From CAYJAY01 sp964368445 (GTDB lineage: Bacteria; Bacillota; Clostridia; Oscillospirales; Ruminococcaceae), in assembly GCA_964368445.1 (NCBI GenBank), contig CAYJAY010000009.1:1-64000 (forward strand): a stretch of 64,000 nucleotides of DNA. The letters are read 5' to 3'. The translations under genes were made by a program, and so were the position numbers. The notes under the pieces are model-generated. The model saw only the letters and a list, made by a program, of their open reading frames with translations. It was not told the DNA's origin and did no database searches. Positions 16,251 through 24,848 of the stretch are shown here, in pieces (position 1 is the first letter of the stretch; the number at the start of each line of letters is the position of its first letter).

Positions 16251-16576
16251 GTAGGTCTTTAAGCCGAGTTCTGTCTTGAACGACTATCTATCTTGGCCAT
16301 GCGTCGCCGCTATGGCTCATGCCACGCTTTCGGACATGCCGGGCCGGCTTAATGTCCATGTCGGTGTTGCTCCGAATAGGGTTTGCAGGGCTATTCGGTC
16401 TCCCGATAGCCGGTGAGCTCTTACCTCGCCTTTCCACCCTTACCGTTAAAAACGGCGGTATATCTCTGTTGCACTTTCCCTGAAGTCGCCTTCGGCTGTC
16501 GTTAACAGCTATTCTGCCCTGTGGAGCTCGGACTTTCCTCACGTTGATATATCAACGTGCAGTCGCTCAACCTACT
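16251..16576 (-). ncRNA. rnpB: RNase P RNA, bacterial type A
   Basis: The catalytic RNA that trims tRNA 5' ends. On the minus strand it starts with GTAGGTTGAGCGACTGC and contains the universally conserved GAGGAAAGTCCGAGCTCCAC, AGGGTGGAAAGGCGAGGTAA and ACAGAACTCGGCTTA. Its ends pair (GTAGGT with ACCTAC, helix P1). A T-rich stretch follows the 3' end. Length is about 325 nt. Exact ends are estimated from P1. Confidence 0.95.
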
Positions 16577-16636
16577 TTTTAAGCATTATATCATATTTTA
16601 AACGATAGTTAAATATAAAATGATAAACAATTTTTC

Positions 16637-16665
16637 TTTACTGTGGCAGTTTGCGGTGTTATAAT
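16637..16665 (+). promoter_or_regulatory. Promoter of the dehalogenase-like operon
   Basis: TTTACT, a 17-base spacer and TATAAT, about 48 bp before the start of the reductive-dehalogenase-like gene. Confidence 0.6.
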
Positions 16666-16713
16666 TGGTTTAGTTTTAGGGTGGAAACTACCTATGAAAG
16701 GGAATGTATAAAA

Positions 16714-17898
16714 ATGTCTAAAGATGTAAAGGTGTTTCACAATTATGCCGATGAAAAAAAAGAGTCTTTTTCCGAGGTTGTTGCGGAATGGAAACAGCGC
16801 GCAAAAAAAATGTATGATGAAACTAACGATGAAACTAGAATACAGCGTTGGAGTTATTCCAACGGGCTTTATAAATATTTTGACAACCCTGGCAAAGAGA
16901 TAACCGACAGCAACCCGTATCTTATGTTTGTCGATCTCGACGAGTATGACAGGTTTGTTAAAAACCAACCGATACCGCTTGACCCTCCGGCGTTTAACAA
17001 CAAAAACAGGCCTAACTTTTTTGGAACTTCTATGGATGAAACGTTGGATGACCCACAAGAATATAAACACCACCTACAAACGTCTTTTGAGAGAATAATG
17101 AACGAAGCAGAGGGGATAGACCTCCCTTCGGTTGCAAAAAATAAAACGTTAAACCCCGAACAGCTTAAGCAGGCGATAATAGATTTTGCAAAAAGCCTTG
17201 GGTTTAAAAGTATAGGTGTAACCAAAGTGGACAGGCGCTTTGTGGCGGTTGAGGTTGACGACGCTATTATATTTGATACGATAATTATTTTAGGCTATGA
17301 AGTGCCAAAAGAGATTGTGCAAAGATACCCCGAACCAAAGCACGACACCGCCGCATACTACGGATACTACAGCTGTGCAAAACACATCCACACCGTTGCG
17401 GATTACATACGAAGCCAAGGTTACGATTGTCGGGCGCGTTCGTGGGAAGGTTTTATAAAATATCCCGTCCACGCAGTTAACGCGGGAATGGGAAACATGT
17501 CTACGTATGGAATTTGTCACACCCCCGAAATCGGCACAAGGCTTAAATATGCGTCTATTCTAATAGATGCCGAACTGCCTTTGGACAAGCCGAAAGATTA
17601 TAATATAGAGGAGTTTTGTTCCAGATGTCGTCTTTGTCAGAAATCATGTCCTGTCGGCGCCATTCCAAAAGACGCGAAAAGATATCTTGGAACGGTTCGC
17701 CGAGTAACCGATCATATAAAATGTTTTGAATCTATGTGTACTCGAAAAGAATGTGTCGGTTGTTGGAGGGTTTGTCCGATAAGCATGATAAGCTATGACC
17801 ATTGCATGACAACGTTGCCGTCATACTACTACTACAACCCAAATCGTGACGATATGCCTATCGACAAATACAGAGAAGAGGTTGAACAAAAAAGATGA
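16714..17898 (+). CDS. Reductive dehalogenase-like corrinoid/Fe-S protein
   Basis: 394 residues without signal peptide, hence cytoplasmic. The middle (about residues 155-290) resembles the corrinoid-binding fold shared by RdhA and QueG, with AGMGNMSTYGICHTPEIG in place of the RdhA AGLGE...NGLLITPE segment. Two ferredoxin-type clusters follow: CSRCRLCQKSCP (about 303-315) and CTRKECVGCWRVCP (about 344-358). The N-terminal 150 residues are not those of QueG. It overlaps a flavoprotein gene by ATGA, so the two are cotranslated and the flavoprotein probably supplies electrons. Substrate is unknown. GAAAGGGA precedes ATG 16714; upstream in-frame starts lack a site. Confidence 0.78.
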   Translation: MSKDVKVFHNYADEKKESFSEVVAEWKQRAKKMYDETNDETRIQRWSYSNGLYKYFDNPGKEITDSNPYLMFVDLDEYDRFVKNQPIPLDPPAFNNKNRPNFFGTSMDETLDDPQEYKHHLQTSFERIMNEAEGIDLPSVAKNKTLNPEQLKQAIIDFAKSLGFKSIGVTKVDRRFVAVEVDDAIIFDTIIILGYEVPKEIVQRYPEPKHDTAAYYGYYSCAKHIHTVADYIRSQGYDCRARSWEGFIKYPVHAVNAGMGNMSTYGICHTPEIGTRLKYASILIDAELPLDKPKDYNIEEFCSRCRLCQKSCPVGAIPKDAKRYLGTVRRVTDHIKCFESMCTRKECVGCWRVCPISMISYDHCMTTLPSYYYYNPNRDDMPIDKYREEVEQKR

Positions 17899-19838
17899 TT
17901 AGAACATTTAATATAATCGGAGATCTAACGGAAAACAAAATTTCCGAGATAGATATATCGAAATCTCCGCTTGATATACTTGCGCAACTTAATATTGGCA
18001 TGAGAAACAACAGCAAGATAATCGGTGTTCAGATAGGTGGAGCGCTAGGGGATATTGCTTTTGGAAATCAAATGCTTGAGCCTATAGAAAACCGTCTTAA
18101 TGACAAGACAGCAGACTATATTATGTTTATAGGCGAACAGTTTTGCCCTGTAGATTATCTAAGATTTCTCTCTCGCTTTTTAATTCGAGAGGTAAGAATA
18201 GAGAGCGACCAAGCGAGATATCTAAACAGTTGTATAGAAGACATAACGCTTAAAGAAACGAAGCACAATTCGATAGACCGGCTTAAACAAGCGTTGGCAC
18301 AGCTTTCAAATACCTATGCGGAAATTCGTGTAAGTGAACTTTATTATCAGATAATCGATCGTTTTGAAGAGGTTATCTTGGAACATATTAACGACAAGTT
18401 TTGTGCGACAAGTATATGCAGAACGCTGTTTATCGCCCAGTGTGTTAACGCTTGCCCGGCTCATGTTCACATACCGGGCTATGTCGCGTTGATGAAACAA
18501 GGCAAGGAGGAAACGGCATATCATCTTATGCGCAAGACAAACCCTCTGTCGCTTATATGCGGAAAAATATGTGCTAGACCTTGCGAGCAACGTTGCAGAA
18601 GAAAAGAGATTGAAAACACCGTTGGAGTGCGCGCGTTGCAAAAATATATCTCGCTTAATGCTTTGACTAACGGAAACTTTGTCGAGGACAAAGCCGAGCC
18701 AAACGGTAAAACGATAGGCATAATCGGAGCGGGCCCTGCGGGGCTTACGGCGGCATATTTTTTACAAAGAACAGGATATCAAGTCGAGGTTTATGAACAA
18801 CTTGAAAAAGCTGGTGGTATGCTTGCTAGCTGTGTGCCGTCATACAGAATGCCGGACGGTGATCTTGATTTAGAGATAAGCTCGATTGTCGCGCTTGGTG
18901 TTAACATACATTATCGTTGTGCGGTTGGAAAAGACATAACGATTGGTAAGCTTAAAGCAAAACACGACGCGGTTATCATTGCTATAGGCGCACAGTTTGG
19001 GCGAGAATTAAAATCGCTTTCAAGTGAAAACACCGTTACAGCGGTAGATTTTTTGAAAGATGTGCGAATTAACGGAAAAAAAGATGTTCCCGAAAACGTT
19101 GTTGTTTTGGGCGGGGGAGACGTTGCGATAGATTCGGCGCGAACCGCCGTAAGACTTGGGGCGAAATCCGTCACGGTGGTTTCGCTTGAAACGTTTGAAC
19201 AGATGCCGGCAAACTATGAAGAGAAAGATTTCGCAATTAAAGAGAACATTAAATTTGAAGATGGATACAGCATTAAAGAGTTTAACGATAACGGTGTTTC
19301 GCTTGTGAAATGTCATGCCGTCACCGACCTAGACGGCAGGTTTGCTCCGATTTTGTCCGACCAAGTTTCAAAACAAATCAAAGCAGATTTTTTGATAACG
19401 GCGGTAGGGCAGCGTTCCGACTTGTCTCTTTTACCCGATGATATCAATATTAAAAACGGGTTAATACAAGTTGACAAAACAAGTTTTGAAACTTCGTGCA
19501 AAGGAATTTATGCCGTTGGCGACGTTGTGAAAAACGGAATAGCTATTCGCGCAATTGCCGAGGGCAAAAGCGTGGCGGAAAAGGTTGACGAAGATTTAAG
19601 AGGGGTTGGGCTGTACGTGGGTGAGCCGATAGAGATTCCCGAGATGCCGCTGTCTATCAAAACTTGGGATGATGAGATATGTCAAGAAAAAAACCTGTCG
19701 CCGGCTTCTTTGAAAGATAACTTTGAGGAACTTGTCCAACCGTTTAACCAAAACGAGGCGTTGTACGAGGCAAACCGTTGCATGAGGTGTGACAGAAATT
19801 CGATTCAACCGTTGTGGATACGACCGAAAAACATCTAG
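17895..19838 (+). CDS. NuoF-GltD-like flavoprotein fusion, NAD(P)H-dependent
   Basis: 647 residues in two parts. Residues about 45-180 resemble the C-terminal half of NuoF-type NADH dehydrogenase (IGGALGD, then HINDKFCATSICRTL matching the HIxDKxCPAGVCKAL ending), but the cluster-binding cysteines of the ESCGxCxPC motif are gone. From about 180 on it is a GltD-like oxidoreductase: CVNACPAHVHIPGY and CGKICARPCEQRCRR cluster motifs, FAD site GIIGAGPAGLTAA, NAD(P) site VVLGGGDVAIDSAR, and the C-terminal GIYAVGD motif. It is coupled to the dehalogenase-like gene by a 4-base overlap. I infer an electron-transfer partner. Confidence 0.82.
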   Translation: MIRTFNIIGDLTENKISEIDISKSPLDILAQLNIGMRNNSKIIGVQIGGALGDIAFGNQMLEPIENRLNDKTADYIMFIGEQFCPVDYLRFLSRFLIREVRIESDQARYLNSCIEDITLKETKHNSIDRLKQALAQLSNTYAEIRVSELYYQIIDRFEEVILEHINDKFCATSICRTLFIAQCVNACPAHVHIPGYVALMKQGKEETAYHLMRKTNPLSLICGKICARPCEQRCRRKEIENTVGVRALQKYISLNALTNGNFVEDKAEPNGKTIGIIGAGPAGLTAAYFLQRTGYQVEVYEQLEKAGGMLASCVPSYRMPDGDLDLEISSIVALGVNIHYRCAVGKDITIGKLKAKHDAVIIAIGAQFGRELKSLSSENTVTAVDFLKDVRINGKKDVPENVVVLGGGDVAIDSARTAVRLGAKSVTVVSLETFEQMPANYEEKDFAIKENIKFEDGYSIKEFNDNGVSLVKCHAVTDLDGRFAPILSDQVSKQIKADFLITAVGQRSDLSLLPDDINIKNGLIQVDKTSFETSCKGIYAVGDVVKNGIAIRAIAEGKSVAEKVDEDLRGVGLYVGEPIEIPEMPLSIKTWDDEICQEKNLSPASLKDNFEELVQPFNQNEALYEANRCMRCDRNSIQPLWIRPKNI

Positions 19839-19851
19839 ATACAAAAAAACG

Positions 19852-19881
19852 AAAAGTGGGTTTTTTAGGAAACCCGCTTTT
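19852..19881 (+). terminator. Terminator of the dehalogenase-like operon
   Basis: AAAAGTGGGTTT pairs with AAACCCGCTTTT (one mismatch-free stem, 6-base loop including a T run), 14 bp after the flavoprotein stop. Confidence 0.8.
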
Positions 19882-19959
19882 GTTGTCCAAGCTATGTATC
19901 AAATGTTACAAAAATATTAATTCAAAATTAAGAAAAACGACCAAGTTGGTTAAAGTGTA

Positions 19960-19989
19960 TTGACATTTTAGAAAAATATGTGATATACT
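19960..19989 (+). promoter_or_regulatory. Promoter of the LacI-type regulator
   Basis: TTGACA, an 18-base spacer and TATACT. The predicted start point lies a few bases before a palindromic operator. Confidence 0.75.
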
Positions 19990-20001
19990 GCCGTTAAATT
20001 C

Positions 20002-20021
20002 AACTGTGCACATGCACAGTT
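20002..20021. promoter_or_regulatory. Operator 1 for the LacI-type regulator
   Basis: AACTGTGCA-CA-TGCACAGTT is a near-perfect palindrome lying just downstream of the -10 element of the regulator's own promoter, which suggests autorepression. The core TGTGCACATGCACA recurs with one central change before the next gene. Confidence 0.72.
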
Positions 20022-20099
20022 ATTGCGAAGGCGAAACGTCTAACGGAGAGTTAGTTATAAAATATCCGTGCAAAAACTGAAGCGCAAAGGAGCACGAAT

Positions 20100-21110
20100 A
20101 TGTCGATAACGATGAAAGAAATTGCCCAAATGGTAGGTACAAGCAGGGGAACTGTTGACAGGGTTTTTAACAACAGGGGTAATGTAAACAAAGATTTAGA
20201 AAAAAAGATACTCTCGATAGCAAAAAAATATGACTATGTGCCAAACTCAACAGCTAAACTGCTGGTTGCTTCCCAAAAGAAAGTCAAAATAGGGGTTATA
20301 ATTAATTCGGTTGGTAACGTTTTTTTTGATGATGTCTTGGAGGGTATAAACAAGGCAAAACGAGAATGGAAAAACAATATAGATGTTGTGATTAAAAAGC
20401 TTAAAGGATACAACCCCGAAGATCAACTTAACGCTATTTCAGAGCTTTGTGATCAAGGCATCGAGGCTTTGGCGATAACGCCGGTTGACGATTCGATGAT
20501 TGCTTTTAAGCTAAACGAGATTATCGCTCGAGGGGTTTGGGTTAACTTTATTAATGCAGATATCGAAAAAGTCGAAAGGCTTGTAATGGTCGGAGCGGAC
20601 AACACAAAGATTGGACAGATTGCGGGGAACATTGCGCATATCCACTTAAAAGGCAGAAAAAATGTAGCGATAGTCACCGGTTCTTACAACAACTCAAGCA
20701 ACAAAAAACGCGTTGCAGGTTTTGCCCAAGTTGTTCGAGAAGATAGCAACCACCAAATTGTCGATGTGATAGAAAACCACGATAACGATGAGACTTCTTA
20801 TAGCGTTGTGAAACGTCTTCTCAAAGACGGCCAAGTGGATTTAATTTTTTTCTGTGCCGGTGGAATTATTGGCGGCATAAAGGCGATTGAAGAATATAAA
20901 GGAAACATTTCGGCGATAACCGTTGACATGAACGACAAGATTAAACAACATTTTCAAACCGGTTTAGTCATAGCTTCGATAACCCAAGACCCGAAAACAC
21001 AAGGATATCTGCCGATTAAAGTGCTTGTTGAAAAAGCTGTATTTGGCAAAGATCCTTCAAAAAGAAAGATACACACAGAAAATAAAATAGTGATGAAGTA
21101 TTCGTATTGA
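20100..21110 (+). CDS. LacI-family transcriptional regulator
   Basis: 336 residues: an N-terminal LacI helix-turn-helix (MKEIAQMVGTSRGTVDRVFNNRGNV, here given as two halves MKEIAQMVGTSRG and TVDRVFNNRG) and a type 1 periplasmic-binding-protein effector domain. AAAGGAG precedes ATG 20100. Two matching palindromes, one in its own promoter region and one before the downstream sugar genes, identify its likely binding sites. Its ligand is probably the sugar or sugar derivative handled by the following five genes. Confidence 0.92.
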   Translation: MSITMKEIAQMVGTSRGTVDRVFNNRGNVNKDLEKKILSIAKKYDYVPNSTAKLLVASQKKVKIGVIINSVGNVFFDDVLEGINKAKREWKNNIDVVIKKLKGYNPEDQLNAISELCDQGIEALAITPVDDSMIAFKLNEIIARGVWVNFINADIEKVERLVMVGADNTKIGQIAGNIAHIHLKGRKNVAIVTGSYNNSSNKKRVAGFAQVVREDSNHQIVDVIENHDNDETSYSVVKRLLKDGQVDLIFFCAGGIIGGIKAIEEYKGNISAITVDMNDKIKQHFQTGLVIASITQDPKTQGYLPIKVLVEKAVFGKDPSKRKIHTENKIVMKYSY

Positions 21111-21141
21111 ATTTAACTATGTGAAAGGTCGCTTTTTACGC

Positions 21142-21168
21142 TTGATTGTGCACGTGCACAGTTATAGT
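21142..21168 (+). promoter_or_regulatory. Operator 2 and possible promoter of the sugar operon
   Basis: The palindrome TGTGCACGTGCACA (21147-21160) matches operator 1 except at the centre. It overlaps a possible promoter (TTGATT, 15-base spacer, TATAGT), which would make it a repression site. A further repeat of CCGGTT/AACCGG type lies at about 21200-21230 and is unexplained. Confidence 0.6.
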
Positions 21169-21275
21169 TTATTTTGTTTTTTTGTAAAATATCTTTGCAA
21201 CCGGTTAGTAACTCGTTAGCAAACCGGGGAACAAAGATGTAATATATGACAAAGGTTAAAGGAGATTAAAAAAAT

Positions 21276-22265
21276 ATGAGCAGACTAGTTACTTTGACAA
21301 CCTGCCAATGGGCAGACATTCCATTCGACGAAATGTGCGAATTGGCTGTTAAAATGGGATATGACGGGTTGGAACTCGCGACATGGGGAAACCACGTCGA
21401 CATCGATAAAGCGTATAGCGACGACAGCTATGTTGAATATATGCTTGAAACGCTTAAAAAACACGGTCTTGTTTGTAAAGCTCTTGCAACTCACATTATC
21501 GGACAATGCGTTGGCGACGCTCCCGACCCGAGATTGAACAACTTCGCACCGGCAGAACTTGCAGACGATCCGGCGGCAATTCGGGCTTGGGGAATAAGCC
21601 AGATGAAAAAAGTTGCGGTTGTCGCAAACAAAATGGGCGTTAAAGTAGTTACCGGTTTCACAGGTTCGCCTATCTGGAAATATCTATATTCTTTCCCACA
21701 AACAACGGTAGAGATGGTGGAAGCCGGGTTTGATGAGATTGTTGAACTTTGGACGCCTATCATGGAGGTTTTTAAAGCTAACGATGTGAAATTCGCTCTT
21801 GAAGTTCACCCGGGCGAAATCGCGTTTGACTATTATTCAACTAAAAAATTACTTGAAAAATTTGCAAATTGCGAAACTTTCGGTTTAAACTTTGATCCTA
21901 GCCATTTGATTTGGCAAGGCGTGTGCCCACATCTTTTCCTTCGCGATTTCGCAAGCAGAGTGTACCATGTGCACATGAAAGACGCCGCAGTCACACTTGA
22001 TGGCAGAAGCGGACTTTTGGGTTCACACATCGACTTTGGCGATTTAAGAAGAGGCTGGAACTTCCGTTCATTGGGTCATGGAGATGTTGATTTTGAATCG
22101 ATAATAAGAGAACTTAACGCGATGGGTTACACAGGCCCGCTTTCGGTTGAATGGGAAGACAGTGGAATGGAAAGAGTCCACGGCGGAACAGAAGCCGCGG
22201 CTTTTGTCAGAAGAGTTGATTTTTCGCCGTCAGACGTTAAGTTTGACGAAGCTATTTCCAACTAG
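21276..22265 (+). CDS. Sugar phosphate isomerase/epimerase (xylose isomerase-like TIM barrel)
   Basis: 329 residues of the AP-endonuclease 2 / xylose isomerase-like barrel family. Expected metal-binding residues appear in LEVHPGEIAFD, NFDPSHLIWQG, VHMKD and SVEWEDSG. Relatives include IolE/IolH-type inositol enzymes and 3-keto-sugar enzymes, often paired with Gfo/Idh/MocA dehydrogenases as here. AAAGGAG precedes the ATG. It is the first structural gene behind operator 2. The substrate cannot be told from sequence alone. Confidence 0.88.
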   Translation: MSRLVTLTTCQWADIPFDEMCELAVKMGYDGLELATWGNHVDIDKAYSDDSYVEYMLETLKKHGLVCKALATHIIGQCVGDAPDPRLNNFAPAELADDPAAIRAWGISQMKKVAVVANKMGVKVVTGFTGSPIWKYLYSFPQTTVEMVEAGFDEIVELWTPIMEVFKANDVKFALEVHPGEIAFDYYSTKKLLEKFANCETFGLNFDPSHLIWQGVCPHLFLRDFASRVYHVHMKDAAVTLDGRSGLLGSHIDFGDLRRGWNFRSLGHGDVDFESIIRELNAMGYTGPLSVEWEDSGMERVHGGTEAAAFVRRVDFSPSDVKFDEAISN

Positions 22266-22279
22266 AGGGGTGTCAAAAA

Positions 22280-23419
22280 ATGAGTATTATTAAATACGGC
22301 ATGGTCGGCGGTCATATGAATGCGTTTATCGGCGAGGTTCACAGAAACTCAATCGGATTAAACCACGAAATACAGTTGGTTTCGGGGGCGTTTTCTAAAA
22401 ATTCCGAGTTAAACAAACAAACCGCAGACACATATCACATCGAGCCACAAAGGGTGTATGACGACTACAAAGCAATGGCACAAGAGGAAAAAGGAAAGAT
22501 TGACTTTGTTGCTATATGTACGCCAAACTTTACACATTACGAGATAGCAAAAGCCTTTTTGGAAGCTGGTATAAACGTTGTTTGTGAAAAACCGCTTTGC
22601 TTTGAAGTTGAACAAGCTCTCGAGCTTGAAGCTCTTGCAAAACAAAAAGATCTTCTTTTCGGCGTAACCTACACATACACAGGGTATACAATGGTTAAAG
22701 TCGCAAAAGAGCTTATCGCAAAAGGCGAGATTGGCAACGTTATCAATGTTAACGGAGAATATGCTCAAGAATGGCTTATTGATGAAGTCGGAAAAGATCA
22801 AAGCGACACAGCCAACCTTTCGGTTTGGAGAAAAGATCCGAAACAATCGGGAATTTCAAACTGTGTTGGCGACATCGGAACACATCTTGAAAACATGATT
22901 CACTATTTGACCGGCCTTGAAATCAAACGTGTTTCGGCAGTTTTAGATAACTTTGGCAACCCGCTTGACTTAAATGCTAACATGCTTGTCGAATACACAA
23001 ACGGAGTTCACGGAAACTATTGGTCGAGCCAGGTAGCTTGTGGACATTTAAATGGACATAAATTCAGAATTTTTGGCGACAAAGGTGCGCTTGAATGGGA
23101 TCAAGAACATCCCGACCAACTTAAATTCACCAAAAAAGGTTGCCCAACTCAAATTCTTGAAAGAGGCACAGGATACCTTGGGGTTGACGCGGCAAACTGC
23201 TCACGCATTCCGTTCGGACATCCGGAAGGGTTGCACGTTGCTTTTGCAAACATCTATAAAAATTATGCAAACGCACTGAGAAAGAAAAAAGCAGGACTAG
23301 CCTATGATAAATACGACCTCGATTTCCCGTCCGTTTCGGAAGGTGTTTCGGGCGTTAAGTTTATACATGCAGTAGTCGAAAGTTCTAAAAATGACGGTGC
23401 ATGGGTTGAGATTAAATAA
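22280..23419 (+). CDS. Gfo/Idh/MocA family sugar dehydrogenase
   Basis: 379 residues. An N-terminal Rossmann fold begins with KYGMVGG, followed by the ICTPNFTHYEIAKAFLEAG and VVCEKPL motif typical of the family, and a C-terminal alpha/beta domain with GDIGTHLENM near the active site. Such enzymes oxidise sugars or inositols with NAD(P). It lies 14 bp after the isomerase, with which it probably acts on one imported compound. Confidence 0.9.
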   Translation: MSIIKYGMVGGHMNAFIGEVHRNSIGLNHEIQLVSGAFSKNSELNKQTADTYHIEPQRVYDDYKAMAQEEKGKIDFVAICTPNFTHYEIAKAFLEAGINVVCEKPLCFEVEQALELEALAKQKDLLFGVTYTYTGYTMVKVAKELIAKGEIGNVINVNGEYAQEWLIDEVGKDQSDTANLSVWRKDPKQSGISNCVGDIGTHLENMIHYLTGLEIKRVSAVLDNFGNPLDLNANMLVEYTNGVHGNYWSSQVACGHLNGHKFRIFGDKGALEWDQEHPDQLKFTKKGCPTQILERGTGYLGVDAANCSRIPFGHPEGLHVAFANIYKNYANALRKKKAGLAYDKYDLDFPSVSEGVSGVKFIHAVVESSKNDGAWVEIK

Positions 23420-23494
23420 CCCGGTCGACCGATTAATTCTTTGTAATTAAGTTTTAAAAAAACTTAATATAATAAAAAATAGGAGAAAAAAACA

Positions 23495-24583
23495 ATGAAA
23501 AAATTATTAGCAGTTCTATTAGCGCTAGTATTGGCGTTCTCGCTCGTAGCTTGTTCGGCTCCGGCGACAACAGAACCCGAAGCAGAAGGCGACGAACAAG
23601 CTCCGGCAGAAAAACAAACCATCGCTATCTTGGCTCCCAACCCAACCCACGACTGGACAGGTTCGGTTGGTTTTGCAGCAGAAGCAAAAGCTGAAGAAAT
23701 CAACGCAGCAGGCGTTTATGACGCAACAGTTTTAAGCAGCCCCGATTCGGCAACACAAATCAGCCAAATCGACGATATCGTTGCTAACAAACAATATGAT
23801 GCAGTTGTAATCCTTCCTATGGATAACACAGTTGAAGCATCGCTTACAAACCTTGTTAACTCGGGAATCCCTGTAGTTCAATTCGACCGTTTGATAGCTT
23901 CGCTTGAAGACAGCGTTGTTGCAAACGTTATGGGCGACAACAGTGCCATTGGTTACGAAACAGCTTTAAGATTTGTTGAAAACGGCCTTGAAAAAACAGA
24001 CAAAATCTTGTTGCTACAAGGCGACCTTTCTTCGGTTCCCGGCATGAGAACAGACGGATTTAAATCTGGCCTTATGGACAGCGGTTGGACAGAAGAAGAA
24101 ATCAACGCAGCTATTGTTGACCTTGGTTCAACAGGTTGGCAAAGATCTGAAGGCGAAAGATTGTTCACAGACTGGTTGAACGGAGCTTCTGACGAAGATA
24201 TCGCTTCTACAACTTGGGTTTTCACACATGACGACCCCATAGCAATGGGTATCTTTGATGCTCTTTCCAAAACAGCTATTGAAGACGCGAAAAAAGACGC
24301 TTTCTTGGGATCAGAGCCGAGAATCAACCTTGCTTCGTCCGCTGGTGCTGCTGAAAACTACACAGTTCTTGCAGGAAACCACAAAGATCCGGCATACAAC
24401 GAAATCTACACAAAACTTGCTGACTATTTCTCGGTTACATATTCTCCGTACATGATGGAAGACGCTATCCAAGTTATGGTTGACCACCTTGACGGAAAAG
24501 CTATCGAAAAAGTTACAGTTATCCCGGCAGAAGTAGTTGATGCATCTAACGTTGCAAACTTCACAGGATTTGGCGAAGAATAA
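23495..24583 (+). CDS. Sugar ABC transporter substrate-binding lipoprotein
   Basis: 362 residues with a lipoprotein signal ending in SLVAC (Cys20), a Pro/Glu-rich linker, and a type 1 (RbsB-like) binding-protein fold of two lobes. It binds a sugar outside the cell for the RbsA-like and RbsC-like proteins encoded next. AGGAG precedes the ATG. Codon choice is more biased than in neighbours, as expected for a highly expressed gene. A strong hairpin follows before the ATPase gene. Confidence 0.9.
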   Translation: MKKLLAVLLALVLAFSLVACSAPATTEPEAEGDEQAPAEKQTIAILAPNPTHDWTGSVGFAAEAKAEEINAAGVYDATVLSSPDSATQISQIDDIVANKQYDAVVILPMDNTVEASLTNLVNSGIPVVQFDRLIASLEDSVVANVMGDNSAIGYETALRFVENGLEKTDKILLLQGDLSSVPGMRTDGFKSGLMDSGWTEEEINAAIVDLGSTGWQRSEGERLFTDWLNGASDEDIASTTWVFTHDDPIAMGIFDALSKTAIEDAKKDAFLGSEPRINLASSAGAAENYTVLAGNHKDPAYNEIYTKLADYFSVTYSPYMMEDAIQVMVDHLDGKAIEKVTVIPAEVVDASNVANFTGFGEE

Positions 24584-24643
24584 TTAACAACAGCAAATAT
24601 GTCAATGACATATAACACTTTTTTGAAGCAATAAAATTAGCGA

Positions 24644-24706
24644 TGCTCCGAAAAATCTCTTGGAGACGCATTAAGCGACAAAAGCAACAAGAGTTTTTTC
24701 GGAGCA
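24644..24706 (+). terminator. Long hairpin between binding-protein and ATPase genes
   Basis: TGCTCCGAAAAA pairs with TTTTTTCGGAGCA, extended inward by CTCTTG/CAAGAG, then AAATTTTTC. It can act as a partial terminator or protect the upstream mRNA end, giving more binding protein than ATPase. The rest of the gap (24707-24848) holds no gene. Confidence 0.7.
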
Positions 24707-24848
24707 AATTTTTCACATGACTGCATTTCTGATTAACACCGTTAAACGAGGGCGAATTGCAAAGAGCAACAGTCCCATGCTTTGCAACAAGGTGTGAATT
24801 AGATGTATTTTTTTACCCCTTAACTGCAATCAAGAGAGGAAAAGTAAT

